Below are positions 54,601 through 61,233 of a stretch of 64,000 bases of DNA, piece by piece (the stretch's first letter is position 1; each line of letters begins with the position of its first letter). The stretch lies in assembly GCA_016617855.1 (NCBI GenBank), contig JAECUM010006719.1:1-64000 (forward strand). The letters are read 5' to 3'. The notes below the pieces were generated by a model, which was given only the letters and a program-made list of their open reading frames with translations, was not told the origin of the DNA and did not search any database. Source of the DNA: Megalonaias nervosa. Its lineage: Eukaryota; Mollusca; Bivalvia; Unionida; Unionidae. The translations under genes and the position numbers were made by a program.

Positions 54601-55503
54601 CACTGTTGTAGTTCACAGAAAAAACAAGAGGATGCAGAGTTGCAAGATTTTCATGATAATTTTGATCTTCTATCCCTTTTAGACATTGTTGAGCGCACAG
54701 ATACTGTGGAGGGAGTTAGGTGGCTCAAGTCAAGAAAAAATCAGGATGCAGGTAAAGGAGCAACAGGTGCAGATATTGAAGTAGATAAATATGGCACCAC
54801 TGTGGATCAGAATGTAGAGAATGGTGTTTACATAACACTTAATGAAACTATTTCAAAATTAGTTAAAGAAATTAGTACCGCTATTGCAGATAGTAATATA
54901 CAAACAGAGATAGATAGTAATGCTGAGGTTGAGCTCAAGAGTGTGGAAGAAATTAAGACTGATATTACAAAGAAGTCTGAAGATCTTGAAGTGGAAAGCA
55001 AAGGTGTTTCTGCACCTGAAAAATCAAGTCATGTTGATTCAGAGAGCAGTGTTAAAGATGATTCCAAATCTGGTTCTCATGGTTCAGTATCAATCCAAGA
55101 AAGGACAGAATTCATTGAAGAGAAAGTGAAAGATGTTGATAATGAATTAGATGATGAAGATAAAGAGGATGATGATATAGATGACTCAGAAAGGCAAAGC
55201 CCACTAAGTGTCACTATACAGACATCAGAAGTGTTTCATGGCAGTCAGAAAGATTCAGCAAGCGAAGAGGCTATAAAAACATTGTTTGAGCCTGGTATAA
55301 ACAGTGTTTTAAAACTTTTGTCATCATTTACTCCAAATATAATGCAGCCTAAAAGCACAAGCCCAAACATGCGAATGCTTGTTGACAAATTAATGTTTTA
55401 TGATATATTTCAGATACCAAATCCACGACTAATGACCTGTCCAGCTCAACCATTCCATATGCAATTATCAGTGATGGGAGAAATGTTCCTAGGCCACAAA
55501 TAA
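2908..55503 (+). CDS. EDEM2: EDEM2-like ER alpha-mannosidase (GH47), complete 10-exon gene
   Basis: Coding segments are 2908-3008, 21324-21434, 22853-22998, 27209-27334, 28179-28390, 38907-39048, 46483-46607, 50669-50813, 53240-53361 and 54382-55503. All have GT/AG borders and compatible phases, giving 2352 nt, or 783 residues plus stop. The protein reads: signal peptide (1 to about 25), GH47 domain (about 35-485), divergent acidic tail (487-783). Family motifs visible include [64 protein letters not shown] and FNTEAHP. By analogy with GH47 enzymes the acidic catalytic residues are E115 (FETSIR), D256 (VDSYFEYL) and E370 (RPEL), with T473 (NTEAHP) as calcium ligand; all are present. Known family role: ER-luminal trimming of mannose from N-glycans of misfolded glycoproteins, committing them to ERAD. 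EDEM2 is favoured over EDEM1/3 by close recall of vertebrate EDEM2 motifs and its C-terminal CPxQPF motif. The tail is about 200 residues longer than I recall for mammals. Confidence 0.93.
5479..5540. repeat. (CA)n microsatellite
   Basis: About 30 uninterrupted CA dinucleotides. The apparent His-Thr peptide across it is an artefact of the repeat. Confidence 0.98.
6379..6420. repeat. (AAT)n/(ATT)n palindromic microsatellite
   Basis: A run of AAT trinucleotides switches at its centre to ATT, forming a near-perfect inverted repeat of about 20 bp per arm. Confidence 0.9.
8347..8995 (-). pseudogene. Degraded pogo/Tigger-like DDE transposase
   Basis: On the reverse strand three separated coding-like blocks appear in the order of a pogo/Tigger-type transposase. 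The first is [20 protein letters not shown] (about 8930-8985). The second is [20 protein letters not shown] then [13 protein letters not shown] (about 8750-8850), recalling the DGH.SH and LPPH.TH.LQPLD motifs of this family. The third is [20 protein letters not shown] then [12 protein letters not shown], the usual C-terminal segment. Stops and frameshifts interrupt the blocks, and an aspartate of the second motif (LQPLD in intact members) is not preserved. It is an inactive relic in EDEM2 intron 1. Terminal inverted repeats were not located. Confidence 0.72.
12455..13000. repeat. Dispersed ~0.5-kb element, copy 1
   Basis: Shares long interrupted similarity with 39535-40040 in the same orientation. 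Shared strings include CTCAGTAATAGAAA, TACAAAGTGAAAATTTA, TATTGTGAATTAAATCCCAA, and gapped matches through AAGTCTGATTCCAC-like text. No coding content. Type unknown, probably a non-autonomous transposon or solo LTR. Confidence 0.75.
16236..16776. mobile_element. Fold-back / MITE-like element
   Basis: The two ends are inverted copies of about 80 bp. Left end 16236-16316 contains GATATGTTAACCCTATCTAC followed by ACCTTGG; right end 16687-16776 contains its reverse complement. The interior of about 370 bp contains a short internal palindrome (GTGGCGGCAAGCCACCAC). It has no coding capacity, which is the organisation of a MITE or fold-back transposon. Confidence 0.7.
16990..19035. repeat. 54-bp tandem array (about 37 units), open on both strands
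   Basis: The unit is 54 bp, built around ACTTCATGTAGAGGGTCTAC, CACCAGTTACTGTTCTCAAG and TCATCGTCAAAAT. The right ~30 units (17391-19035) are highly uniform. The left units (16990-17390) carry single-base indels and more substitutions, as expected of a decayed array edge. Because 54 is a multiple of three, each reading frame repeats an 18-residue motif. On the + strand this is [18 protein letters not shown], ending at a stop at 19033-19035; on the - strand it is [18 protein letters not shown], open from 19001 to a stop near 17364. Neither begins with a convincing gene start and I recognise no protein family. It lies in EDEM2 intron 1, about 2.3 kb before exon 2. Satellite or minisatellite is the default reading. 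Confidence 0.97.
19556..20793 (+). mobile_element. 5'-truncated CR1/L2-like LINE (RT 3' part)
   Basis: A 228-codon frame carries non-LTR reverse transcriptase motifs: [17 protein letters not shown], then LYADHTQIY, then [25 protein letters not shown] and [13 protein letters not shown]. The catalytic YADD box reads YADH (19739-19750), so the enzyme is dead. After a stop at 20240-20242 the frame continues as [20 protein letters not shown] and GPAMWNKLP, with further stops. The 3' end has GTAAAGCGCTTAGAGC, GGCGCTATACGAA and an (ATT)n tail (20768-20793), characteristic of CR1/L2 elements. The 5' end is truncated. Confidence 0.9.
21324..21434 (+). CDS. EDEM2: EDEM2 exon 2
   Basis: The acceptor is a T-run followed by CAG. 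The exon encodes residues 34-71, including [20 protein letters not shown] and CDGHDTWG, the N-terminal GH47 helix and substrate-side loop. The donor is GTGGGC, weak at positions +3 to +6, and a roughly 69-nt CT run starts 8 nt into the intron. The exon is 111 nt and phase-symmetrical, so its omission would keep frame. Confidence 0.93.
21442..21534. repeat. (CT)n-(TA)n compound microsatellite
   Basis: About 34 CT dinucleotides followed by about 12 TA dinucleotides, starting 8 nt after the end of EDEM2 exon 2. Confidence 0.98.
21617..21869 (-). mobile_element. SINE family B, full copy
   Basis: Read on the reverse strand: GGGGCCTCTGAGTGGCCGAG, a tRNA-Leu/Ser-like A box (TGGCCGAGTGGTCTAA), a B-box-like segment, a conserved middle (TTCTGCAGTTTTCCCGGGTT with flanks), and a 3' end with GGCGTTAAACCCTACAACAA and an (ACA)n tail. 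Related copies occur at 37283, 47850 and 60145. Confidence 0.88.
21870..22852 (+). other. EDEM2 intron 2 remainder, no gene
   Basis: Between the SINE and exon 3 I see AT-rich unique-looking sequence without coding or repeat structure. Confidence 0.5.
22853..22998 (+). CDS. EDEM2: EDEM2 exon 3 (catalytic Glu, FETSIR)
   Basis: Acceptor TTCTTCAG, donor GTCAGT. Encodes residues 71-120: [18 protein letters not shown], then an NHT N-glycosylation sequon, and [11 protein letters not shown]115 in FETSIR matches the conserved GH47 acidic residue. Confidence 0.95.
25819..26147 (+). mobile_element. SINE family A, full copy
   Basis: Starts with a tRNA-like head (TGGTCTAGTGGTTAGAGCGT as A-box region and GGTTCGATCC as B box). 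It continues with a conserved body (GGTTAGTGTTAGGACTGGTC, GGCCTGGTGTCAGGATAATG) and ends GTTAAAAATCCAAATCACAC with a CA-rich tail. Best preserved of six copies in the window. Confidence 0.9.
26906..27115 (-). mobile_element. Decayed SINE-like repeat
   Basis: Contains GCAGGTACCCATTTCACTAG, TTAACTGGAGCAAGC, TCCTTGCTTAAGG and a degenerate reverse-strand B-box-like segment (CAAACTCATGGCC). This pattern is widespread in invertebrate tRNA-derived SINEs. Family unknown. Confidence 0.45.
27209..27334 (+). CDS. EDEM2: EDEM2 exon 4
   Basis: Acceptor TGGTTTAG, donor GTAAGG. Encodes residues 120-162: [20 protein letters not shown] and [20 protein letters not shown]. The GGLLSAH and GPLLRMAE motifs are typical EDEM/GH47 core helices. 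Confidence 0.95.
28179..28390 (+). CDS. EDEM2: EDEM2 exon 5
   Basis: Acceptor ACATTTAG, donor GTAAGT. Encodes residues 162-232: [38 protein letters not shown], then [24 protein letters not shown] and the TAGVGTF segment are diagnostic of the EDEM branch. Confidence 0.96.
29436..29454 (+). promoter_or_regulatory. Nuclear-receptor-like AGGTCA repeats
   Basis: Three perfect AGGTCA half-sites in a row: spacing one base (DR1) between the first two and none between the second and third. A near-identical arrangement occurs at 31491-31508, so it is probably part of a dispersed repeat. Function unproven. Confidence 0.4.
31440..31870. repeat. Diverged tandem/dispersed repeat with AGGTCA sites
   Basis: Two to three loosely related units of about 130-150 bp share CCTTGACCA, AATTTGTGGA/ACTTTGTGGA and CTTGCACTT/CTCGCACTT. 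The left unit carries AGGTCAAAGGTCAAGGTC at 31491-31508. Such AGGTCA-bearing repeats are common in molluscan introns as far as I recall. Confidence 0.5.
35013..35335 (-). mobile_element. SINE family A, copy 2
   Basis: Reverse-strand copy: 3' (TG)n/TTTTTAACATAGC end at 35013, body with CAGGCCGACCAGTCCTAACA, tRNA-like head ending near 35335 (GATGCTCTAACCACTTAGGC). Confidence 0.9.
37283..37505 (-). mobile_element. SINE family B, decayed copy
   Basis: TTTTTCAGCACATGGTAACC, CTATACATGGCAGCCAGTAT and TAGAGGAAGAGCCCAGAAAG match the conserved body. The tRNA-like head (right end, GGGCGACTTGGGCACATAGG) is badly decayed. Confidence 0.75.
38907..39048 (+). CDS. EDEM2: EDEM2 exon 6 (catalytic Asp, DSYFEYL)
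   Basis: Acceptor ATGCAG, donor GTAAGT. Encodes residues 233-280: [20 protein letters not shown], then [18 protein letters not shown]256 corresponds to the conserved GH47 aspartate. Intron 5 before it is about 10.5 kb. Confidence 0.95.
39535..40040. repeat. Dispersed ~0.5-kb element, copy 2
   Basis: Same orientation and order of matching blocks as 12455-13000, with about 10-25 per cent divergence by eye and small indels. Non-coding. Confidence 0.75.
41163..41705. repeat. Inverted-repeat (possible MITE) structure
   Basis: ATGTTAAGAGAATGTTATAT plus CTGTCCTATGAG at about 41167-41198 recurs inverted at about 41531-41563. A second, shorter inverted pair (AATACTTACCCTATCACATT at about 41348 and its inverse at about 41680) overlaps it. 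Either two nested MITE-like elements or one rearranged element. Confidence 0.5.
42205..42445. repeat. Short tandem array, ~50-57 bp unit
   Basis: About four to five variants of GTAATAATCATGTACTCCCA followed by TGAGGCTCATGAGGTCACAC. An isolated related half-unit sits at about 41563-41605. Confidence 0.8.
42700..45670 (+). mobile_element. Near full-length but decayed CR1-like LINE (EN + RT)
   Basis: Endonuclease traces read [20 protein letters not shown] then [14 protein letters not shown] (about 42810-42920), [15 protein letters not shown] (about 43203-43247) and [12 protein letters not shown] (about 43294-43330). The linker [18 protein letters not shown] follows (43490-43550). RT traces include [16 protein letters not shown] (about 44538-44585) and KILGVFVN (about 44810). 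The 3' end is an (ATT)n run at about 45612-45660 after GGCCTCAAGGTTAATTAATT, typical of CR1-group tails. Many stops and frameshifts; non-functional. Confidence 0.82.
46483..46607 (+). CDS. EDEM2: EDEM2 exon 7
   Basis: Acceptor AATTTTCAG, donor GTAATA. Encodes residues 280-321: [20 protein letters not shown] then [21 protein letters not shown] in part. DDWY and the LPVF..L.AY.PG.Q pattern match the EDEM2 subfamily. Confidence 0.94.
47850..48099 (+). mobile_element. SINE family B, full forward copy
   Basis: GGGGCCCAGAGTGGCCGAGT head with A box, GGTCGAGTCTC B box, body (GTTTCTCATGGGTTGGTGGT, TTCTTTCTGGGGTTTTCCCA), and an end AAAAATGGCGTTAAACCCTA plus (CAA)n. Reference copy for this family in the window. 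Confidence 0.92.
48780..49480. repeat. Diverged tandem array, ~120-145 bp units
   Basis: The phrase ATATGGCCACCATTACTAAA followed by AATAGA..A.ACTT.AAACAACTT recurs with variation near 48800, 48915, 49050, 49195, 49310 and 49455. It resembles the downstream array at 57.3-58.4 kb in the ATGGC.(A/G)CCAT core. Confidence 0.7.
49500..50130 (-). mobile_element. LINE endonuclease relic (RTE-like type)
   Basis: On the reverse strand: [19 protein letters not shown], a stop, then [40 protein letters not shown] and [12 protein letters not shown] with YAP at the end. This is the N-terminal part of an AP-endonuclease domain as in LINEs whose products are often annotated as craniofacial development protein 2-like. 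Motif order is intact but a segment after RLTV is deleted and stops are present. Probably the same LINE type as the RT relic at 61.36-62.5 kb. Confidence 0.72.
50669..50813 (+). CDS. EDEM2: EDEM2 exon 8
   Basis: Acceptor GTTTTTAG, donor GTAACA. Encodes residues 322-370: [33 protein letters not shown], then REGYPLRP. The last codon is split so that Glu370 of RPEL, the presumed catalytic base, is assembled across the splice junction with exon 9. Confidence 0.94.
51060..51450. repeat. Dispersed repeat fragment
   Basis: CATTGTCCATTAGCACAAGT, TTGTTATTGCTACTCCTCCT and GGTCTAGTTGGTCCTAAATG recur in diverged form at about 57290-57430. Non-coding; the 103-codon open frame across it is not gene-like. 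Confidence 0.55.
51489..51691 (+). mobile_element. SINE family A, 5'-truncated copy
   Basis: Lacks the tRNA-like head. It begins at CTCGGCATTAAGAGG and keeps the body (GTACTGGTCGGCCTGGTGTC) and the ATCCAAATCACACAC tail. Confidence 0.88.
52430..53095. repeat. ~48-bp minisatellite, about 14 units
   Basis: Unit consensus by eye: CCCATTATACCAAGAATTAC then CCTCTGCAGCCATCTGTATC and CAGCAG. Units vary in length (about 44-52 bp) and sequence. The array ends about 145 bp before EDEM2 exon 9. Confidence 0.93.
53240..53361 (+). CDS. EDEM2: EDEM2 exon 9
   Basis: Acceptor TATCTTCAG, donor GTTAGT. Encodes residues 370-410: [20 protein letters not shown] then [20 protein letters not shown]. The family usually has a Ser after the second Glu of this motif (ES); here it is Gly (EG). 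The exon lies about 145 bp downstream of a ~48-bp minisatellite. Confidence 0.94.
53362..54381 (+). other. EDEM2 intron 9
   Basis: About 1 kb with no coding sequence. Its 3' end contains a tRNA-headed SINE-like segment (54168-54345) ending close to the exon 10 acceptor. Confidence 0.7.
54168..54345 (+). mobile_element. SINE-like repeat, family C
   Basis: GTGGTGGCTCAGTGGTTAGC resembles a tRNA A-box region, GGTTTGAGTTTGAATC a degenerate B box, and GGGCAAGGCACTTTAATCCT a frequently seen SINE body motif. It ends within about 40 bp of the exon 10 splice acceptor. Confidence 0.6.
54382..55503 (+). CDS. EDEM2: EDEM2 exon 10 with acidic C-terminal tail
   Basis: Acceptor CTTTTTTGCAG. Encodes residues 411-783. 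The first part completes the GH47 domain ([27 protein letters not shown] at about 471-477, then HCC at 484-486). It is followed by a low-complexity Glu/Asp/Lys/Ser-rich tail with an acidic cluster at about 663-682. The last 23 residues return to family likeness with CPAQPF and a hydrophobic end. Cys763 lies exactly 20 residues from the C-terminus. The tail is a single open exon with no frameshift, so it appears to be genuine coding sequence. Confidence 0.95.
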   Translation, partial: VKDVRTHRLENRMESFFLAETTKYLYLLFDPDNFIHSNGGSGTVIQTPSGECIIDAGGYIFNTEAHPIDMASLHCCSSQKKQEDAELQDFHDNFDLLSLLDIVERTDTVEGVRWLKSRKNQDAGKGATGADIEVDKYGTTVDQNVENGVYITLNETISKLVKEISTAIADSNIQTEIDSNAEVELKSVEEIKTDITKKSEDLEVESKGVSAPEKSSHVDSESSVKDDSKSGSHGSVSIQERTEFIEEKVKDVDNELDDEDKEDDDIDDSERQSPLSVTIQTSEVFHGSQKDSASEEAIKTLFEPGINSVLKLLSSFTPNIMQPKSTSPNMRMLVDKLMFYDIFQIPNPRLMTCPAQPFHMQLSVMGEMFLGHK

Positions 55504-56879
55504 ATCATCTGAAGTCATGTTGAAGTTTATTTATCTTGTATACATTGTTCAACAAGTTGGAATAGAAGTACTTTTTATCACTTAGATATTAATGTAGGAT
55601 CACCTTCATTGAAAATGCAAGAACTCTGAGAAAGCTGCAAATTCTGGATGGGAAACCATTCTACCTGCCTATGCTGAAAATGGAGATTAAAGCAATATTA
55701 AGTTTAAAAATTAGTATAATAAAAATAAAGTAGAAATTTAGGCATAAAAAGTTAAAAATGCAATCAGATTCTATTAAAAACATTTTTAAATGTTTAATTT
55801 ATAAAAAATTCAGGAGAGGCAGATTCAATCAAACACATTAATACTCATGAGTTCTGATATCATAGACAGAGTGAATATTTCTGAAAAAAATCTGATATCA
55901 CTTTCAAAACAAATCATTTAATTTTGTTTCATTATTGAAGTGAAAAGGTGTGAAAAATGGTAATGCACTTTTGCATAATAATTTTTTTTAATTTAAGTAC
56001 ATCAAAGTTTAGAGTTTGAATCATTTTAATTAAAGCTGAAATTTGTCCAGATCTTAAAATTATATTGACAAACTGTTCTCGTATTTCATTAAACAGTTTT
56101 TAGAGATGTGCTTAAAACAAACATACCCAAAAATAGGTGACTTACTTAATTCAAATTAAGTTGTAAGTTTCAGTTCATCATTAAGGGCAGTTCCAGTAAA
56201 CATATTTGGAATCCAGGAAAAGCACTTGGAGTTTTCACCCACTGATGCAGTTTGGATCTTTATATCATTTTCATAAAAACTTGTAATTCAGGTTACCATG
56301 GTTTATATATATATATATATTTTTTTAAAACTGCCTTCCCAGGCTACTATGTATGTTTAAATGGAATATATATATAAATATATAAATCCATTTTATTTCT
56401 TATTAGATAGAAATGTGTTCATCAGTATATTCATATCAGTTTAGAATTAATATATTGTAAAACAAAAGAAAAGGAAGCAGTTCTTATTACCATAAATAGT
56501 ATTGAGATCATTTTTTTATATAATGTAATCCAACTCTGAAAAAGGTCATAAGTTTATAATAAGTAATCCCTTATCATGATGACTCTTTAAATTCTTATAA
56601 CTTAAGAACTACTTGACAAATTTTGCTCAATCTTTCAGGCTTTTTTTATCATATGGTGTCCTTTTTATTTTATTTCATTCTTTTTTCTAAACTCCAGTGT
56701 TCAAAGCATGTGAGTTACCACTGTGCTACCCTGATCTCTTAAATAAAGTTTGTTATATGCAACCCTGTGTCATATATTATTCAGCATGCTGTTCAAACCA
56801 TGGCAGCCAGAGTGGCTGTATTACTATTGGTCACCTCTGGAAGCCAGATCTTGCTGAAAGTCACAGACTTTGAGTAGTC
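55504..56879 (+). other. EDEM2 3'UTR and flank
   Basis: AT-rich, with AATAAA at 55724 and 56742 and short AT runs near 56308 and 56370. A small decayed SINE-like segment may be present at 56690-56740 (GTGAGTTACCACTGTGCTAC). No gene. Confidence 0.6.
55724..55729 (+). terminator. Candidate EDEM2 poly(A) signal
   Basis: AATAAA about 220 bp after the EDEM2 stop, in an A/T-rich stretch. It is the first canonical hexamer I found downstream. Another AATAAA lies at 56742-56747, so alternative 3' ends are possible. Confidence 0.4.
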
Positions 56880-57255
56880 TTAACAGTTTTTTTATGGCGC
56901 AAATAATTTACATTTCAAAAATCAAAATTTATGTTTTCTTTCATTCATGGTGCAAGAAATTGACATTTTTAAAAGCCCCAACAAAGTTCTTTTTTTTCCC
57001 TTTCATGGCGCAAAAAATTTACATTTCAAGAAACAAATTAATGGTCCTTTTTTTCTTTAATGGTGCAACAAATTCACTTTAAAAGAAAACAAAGTTCATG
57101 TTTTTTCTTTAATGGTGCTGCAAATTTTCATTTCAAGAAACAAAATTCTTGTTTTCTTTCATTCATGGGGCAACAGATTTACATTTCAGAAAACAAACTT
57201 CATTTTTTTTTCTTTCATGATACAATAAATTCACATTTCCAAAAACAAAGATCAT
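56880..57255. repeat. Tandem array, ~57-bp unit, first block
   Basis: About six to seven variants of TTTCATGGCGCAAAAAATTT followed by ACATTTCAAGAAACAAA and TTCATGTTTT. Same unit type as 59190-59790. Confidence 0.85.
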
Positions 57256-57269
57256 ATATTTTCACTCAA

Positions 57270-58420
57270 CTTGTCATTGACCAGCAGAGTTTATGGTCTG
57301 TTCATCTATTGTCCATCTGCCCTTCATCTTAAGATTGTTATCACTACTAGTCCTTGACTACTTGGAGGATTGCCATGAAATTTACACACACCTTCATTCC
57401 ATGGTCTGGTTGGTCCTGAATGAAAATGGTACCTCTTAGACGTCCAATATGGCTGCCATCTTGAAAACCTTATCACTACACCTCCAGAAAAAAAAGGAAA
57501 TATTGACATGGTGAATTCACCAAAAGATTTCTTATATGATCTTATGATGTCTGGTTGGTCCTAATGGTGCAGTTCAGACATTCATTATGAATGCCATAAT
57601 GGTCATCTTGAAAATCTTGTTATTACTATTCCTCCTGAGTGAATTGTCGTATCAGAATTGGGGGATTACCTGAAATACTTATGATATCTAGTTATGTGTT
57701 GTGTGTGTGTGATTTTGATTTAAACATAGTTTTAAAAAAATTTCAGTCATATCGCTAAGATGTCTGCAGTGCAGCAATTTATAGTGATTTCTTGTACTCC
57801 GACCTCATGCCACAGACATGTAGCATCATTCCCCACCCAGTCCCATTATCCTGACACCAGGCCGACCATTCCTAACACTAACCACTTAATGCTGAGTGCC
57901 AAGCAAGGCAGCTGCTAGTACCATTTTATAATTCTTTGGTATGACTCAGCCAGAGTTTGAATATCGTGACCTCCCACATCCAAGGTTGACACTCTAACCA
58001 CTTAGTCCACCAGAGCGGTTGAACATAAATGAAATGGTCCCAGTCTGACTTCAGATATAACTACAACAATGGCCATCTTGAAAATCATGCTATCATTGCT
58101 TCTCTTAGATGACTGGTCATATTGATATTGTGCTTTTCACAAGACTTCTTATGATGTCTAGTTGATACTAAATAGAAATGATTCAAATTTGATATCAAAT
58201 ATGGCTACCATGGCATCCATCTTGAAAATCTTATTATCATTGCGACTTCAAAATGGAAAGTCATATCAACATGAGGTTTCCACCAGAAGATTTATTATGC
58301 CCTGTTTCTCCTAAATGAAAATAGTGCCAGGTTGACATCCAGTATGTCCACCACAACGACTATGCAGCAAATCTTGTTATTGCCAAAGAATATCAAAAGA
58401 TAGTTGCAACACTCTTCAGT
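57270..58420. repeat. Diverged ~130-140 bp tandem array with SINE insertion
   Basis: Units share (A)TATGGCTGCCATCTTGAAAA followed by TCTTATCATTGC-like text and GTCTGGTTGGTCCTAAATG, near 57449, 57583, 58058, 58197 and 58337. A family A SINE interrupts the array at 57699-58021. Confidence 0.75.
57699..58021 (-). mobile_element. SINE family A, copy in array
   Basis: Reverse-strand copy with (TG)n end, body (CCAGGCCGACCATTCCTAAC) and head (TCTAACCACTTAGTCCACCA). Inserted into the 130-bp array. Confidence 0.9.
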
Positions 58421-59189
58421 GAAAAGGAAGAAATGATCTTTATTTTTCTTAAATTTATGGTGGCGCTCTACAGTTTCATATTTTGCATAGGGTTAAAATT
58501 TTAAAGAAAAAGTATTTCCCTGGGTTTCCTCATTAGTTATACTGGCTATTTAAAAATGACCTTGTCTGTCTTAGGTATTGTTCAAAGAACCTTTAATTCC
58601 CTTTATTTTGGTGTATGATTGATGGGTGTAATATGGGTTATAGAGTATATAGCTTGGCCTTACTCCAGATGTGCACCATTCAAAAAAGTGCTAGCTCCAC
58701 TTGGTCATTTTCACTTCCTGAACTTAAGAGGTAAATTGTAAAAAAAAGAGCTGATAACTTTTTTTACATTTTATATATTTGGTAATTCATTCATTCCACT
58801 TTCAGAAGCTGGTATTGTCTAGTCTGGCAAAATTCATTTTCCCTATTTTAATAGGTGCTAGGGATAGTGTACTTTAAACAAATTCAGGCTGATTTTTGGA
58901 TCACAAGGGAGCAGTCATTTTAGTTAGCAGTGTGCTAAGATCGTTTACAATTTCCAAAAGTACAATATCCAAAGAAATGTCAGCCACATTACAGTAAAGT
59001 AGCATAGAGGTATGCCAACATTCTCTTCACTGTGCATGTTTTAAATGCAAACAACTTCACCATACATACGTCACTCTGTCAAAAGTACATAATAACTGGT
59101 GACTGCCCCCATATGGAAATTCTTTTCAGCCAGCAGAGCATTGATCCCTTCGAGTGATTCATAGTACAAAATATTCACAAAACAAATAT
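58421..59189. other. No feature recognised
   Basis: AT-rich intergenic sequence between two tandem-repeat blocks. I see no coding, RNA or repeat structure. Confidence 0.5.
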
Positions 59190-59790
59190 TCTTTATCTTT
59201 CATGGTGCAACAGAATTTACATTTCAAAAAAGAAAAAAGTTTGTATGTTTTCATTCATGATGAAAGAAATTCATATTTTTAACAACAAATTTTTTTCTGT
59301 CATTGTACAGCAGATTCACATTTGAAAAAACAAATGCATGTGTTTTCTTAAATAGTGTAAGAAATTCACATTTCAAATAAACAAAAATCTTCTGCCAGTG
59401 CAACAGATTCACATTTCAAAGACAAGTTACTGGTTTTCCTTCATTGTATAAAATATTTCTTTCAAATAAATAAAGTTCATGTTTTTTCTTTCATGGTTCA
59501 ACAGAAAACATTTACATTTCAAAGTTCATGTTTTCGTCATGGTGCAACAAAAATCTATTTACATTTCAGACAACACAGTTCATCTTTTCTTCATGATACA
59601 GCAAGTGTATATTTAAAAAATCATTCATCTTTTTCTCTTTAATGGTGGAACAATTTCACATTTAAAATATTTGCAATTCACATTTTCTTCATGGTACAAC
59701 AAAAATATTCATATTTCAAAAAGTGCAGTTTATATTTTTGATGTAAGACATTTATAGTTTAAAAAAACAACAAAGTTGATGTTTTTATTA
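59190..59790. repeat. Tandem array, ~57-bp unit, second block
   Basis: About ten diverged units of TTTCATGGTGCAACAGAATT plus TACATTTCAAA and CAAAGTTCATGTTTTC, the same family as 56880-57255. It ends near a (CA)n run at about 59799-59818. Confidence 0.85.
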
Positions 59791-60144
59791 TTTCATCACA
59801 CACACACACACACACACATGATATGATGTCTTTGATATTCTGAATGACTTTAATTTTTCAGGTGTACTAAACTCAGTCCGGATAGGAAATTTTAAAACGT
59901 CATGAATGTTGGACAGTCTCAAACAATCTTGATCTTTAGCTTGTCACTATTGGTAACATTACCTCAGATAAGTTTCTAATGAATACACTGCTTTCGCTGC
60001 GGGGGGGTTTGACTTGAACTCTTAAAATTTGATTATGTACGTGTGAGCAGTTGTTCTGAACTCTCCTGAAGTCACTTTGTGAGTGGTTTGAATTTGAGAA
60101 TAATCTTCAGGTGCTACAGAATGATTTTTCTTTTTAATAAATGC

Positions 60145-60402
60145 TGTTGTTGTTGTTGTTGTTGTAGGGTTTAACACAATTTTTCTGCACATGATAGGTT
60201 ATACATGGCGGCCAGTATTAATGGTGGAGGAAGAACCTGGGAAAACCCCAGAAAGAACCACCAACCCACAAGAAGCTACTGGCAAGCTTTCTCACATACT
60301 CACATTGGCCGAATCCGCGACTTGAAGCCATGCAGACAGAGGTGAGATGGCAGTGATCCATAACGGAGAGCGCTTTAGACCACTTGACCACCCAGGGCCC
60401 CC
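60145..60402 (-). mobile_element. SINE family B, copy
   Basis: Reverse-strand copy: (GTT)n, GTAGGGTTTAACACAATTTT, GAGGAAGAACCTGGGAAAAC, then the head reading CACTTGACCACCCAGGGCCC on the + strand. Confidence 0.92.
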
Positions 60403-60509
60403 AATAAATATTGTTCTGATGGTCTTGTGGAGGAGATAGGTGGTATTAGATATGTCCTTTTCAAACTCTCCTGGGTGGATACAAAAGGTTCTATTCATAG
60501 TTTAATGTA

Positions 60510-61075
60510 AGGGTTAAAAAAAAAAAGTAACTATTGCTATACAAACTCTTGTAAATAATTTCTTTCCATGGGATTAGAATAACTCCATATTTTTGCAAAC
60601 AGACAGAAAATTCTTTTCTTAACAAGTGCAAACACTCCATGTGTGATGGAATTAGTTTTGCTATTTTATATCTAAAACAGAAAAGTTTATTTTCTCTCAT
60701 TGTTACAGTAATCTTTGGCTTGGTACAAAAACACTTAATACAAACTATTGTGTATCATTTCTTTCCATAAGATTAGTCACTTTGCATTTTTACAGAGATA
60801 TACAAAATATTATTTTCATAACAAGTGCAAAACACTCCATTTAAGATGTGCATCTTAATGTACTATAAATATGCAATTTTTAAACTTTAACAGAAAATTT
60901 TACTTTCCCTCTTTGTCAGTCCTTGGTTTGGTGCAAAATATTCTTTCCAAAGCTAATGTAGAGACAAAAAAAAAATCTTTTCTTTGTGTGTACAATGCAA
61001 TTAGTCCAGCTGTTTTCACACTTGAACAGAAAAATGTTACAATCTTACAGTAAATCGTTAGCTTCGCACAAAGTT
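60510..61075. repeat. Three diverged ~140-200 bp tandem units
   Basis: The series TTTCTTTCCAT(G/A)(G/A)GATTAG, AACAAGTGCAA(A)ACACTCCAT and CTTGG(C/T)TTGGT(A/G)CAAAA recurs with starts near 60525, 60735 and 60940. Non-coding. Confidence 0.75.
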
Positions 61076-61233
61076 CTGACTCTGAGATTATGACAAATTT
61101 AACTCTGGTCTCAATAGATCATAGGTCATATTTCATTCATCATACAATACAAACAAAAATTTGTAAAACAAAATAAACTGACCTTGGGTAAATTCTCTCA
61201 GTGGATCTAGAGATGACAAAATTGTAGATTCTA

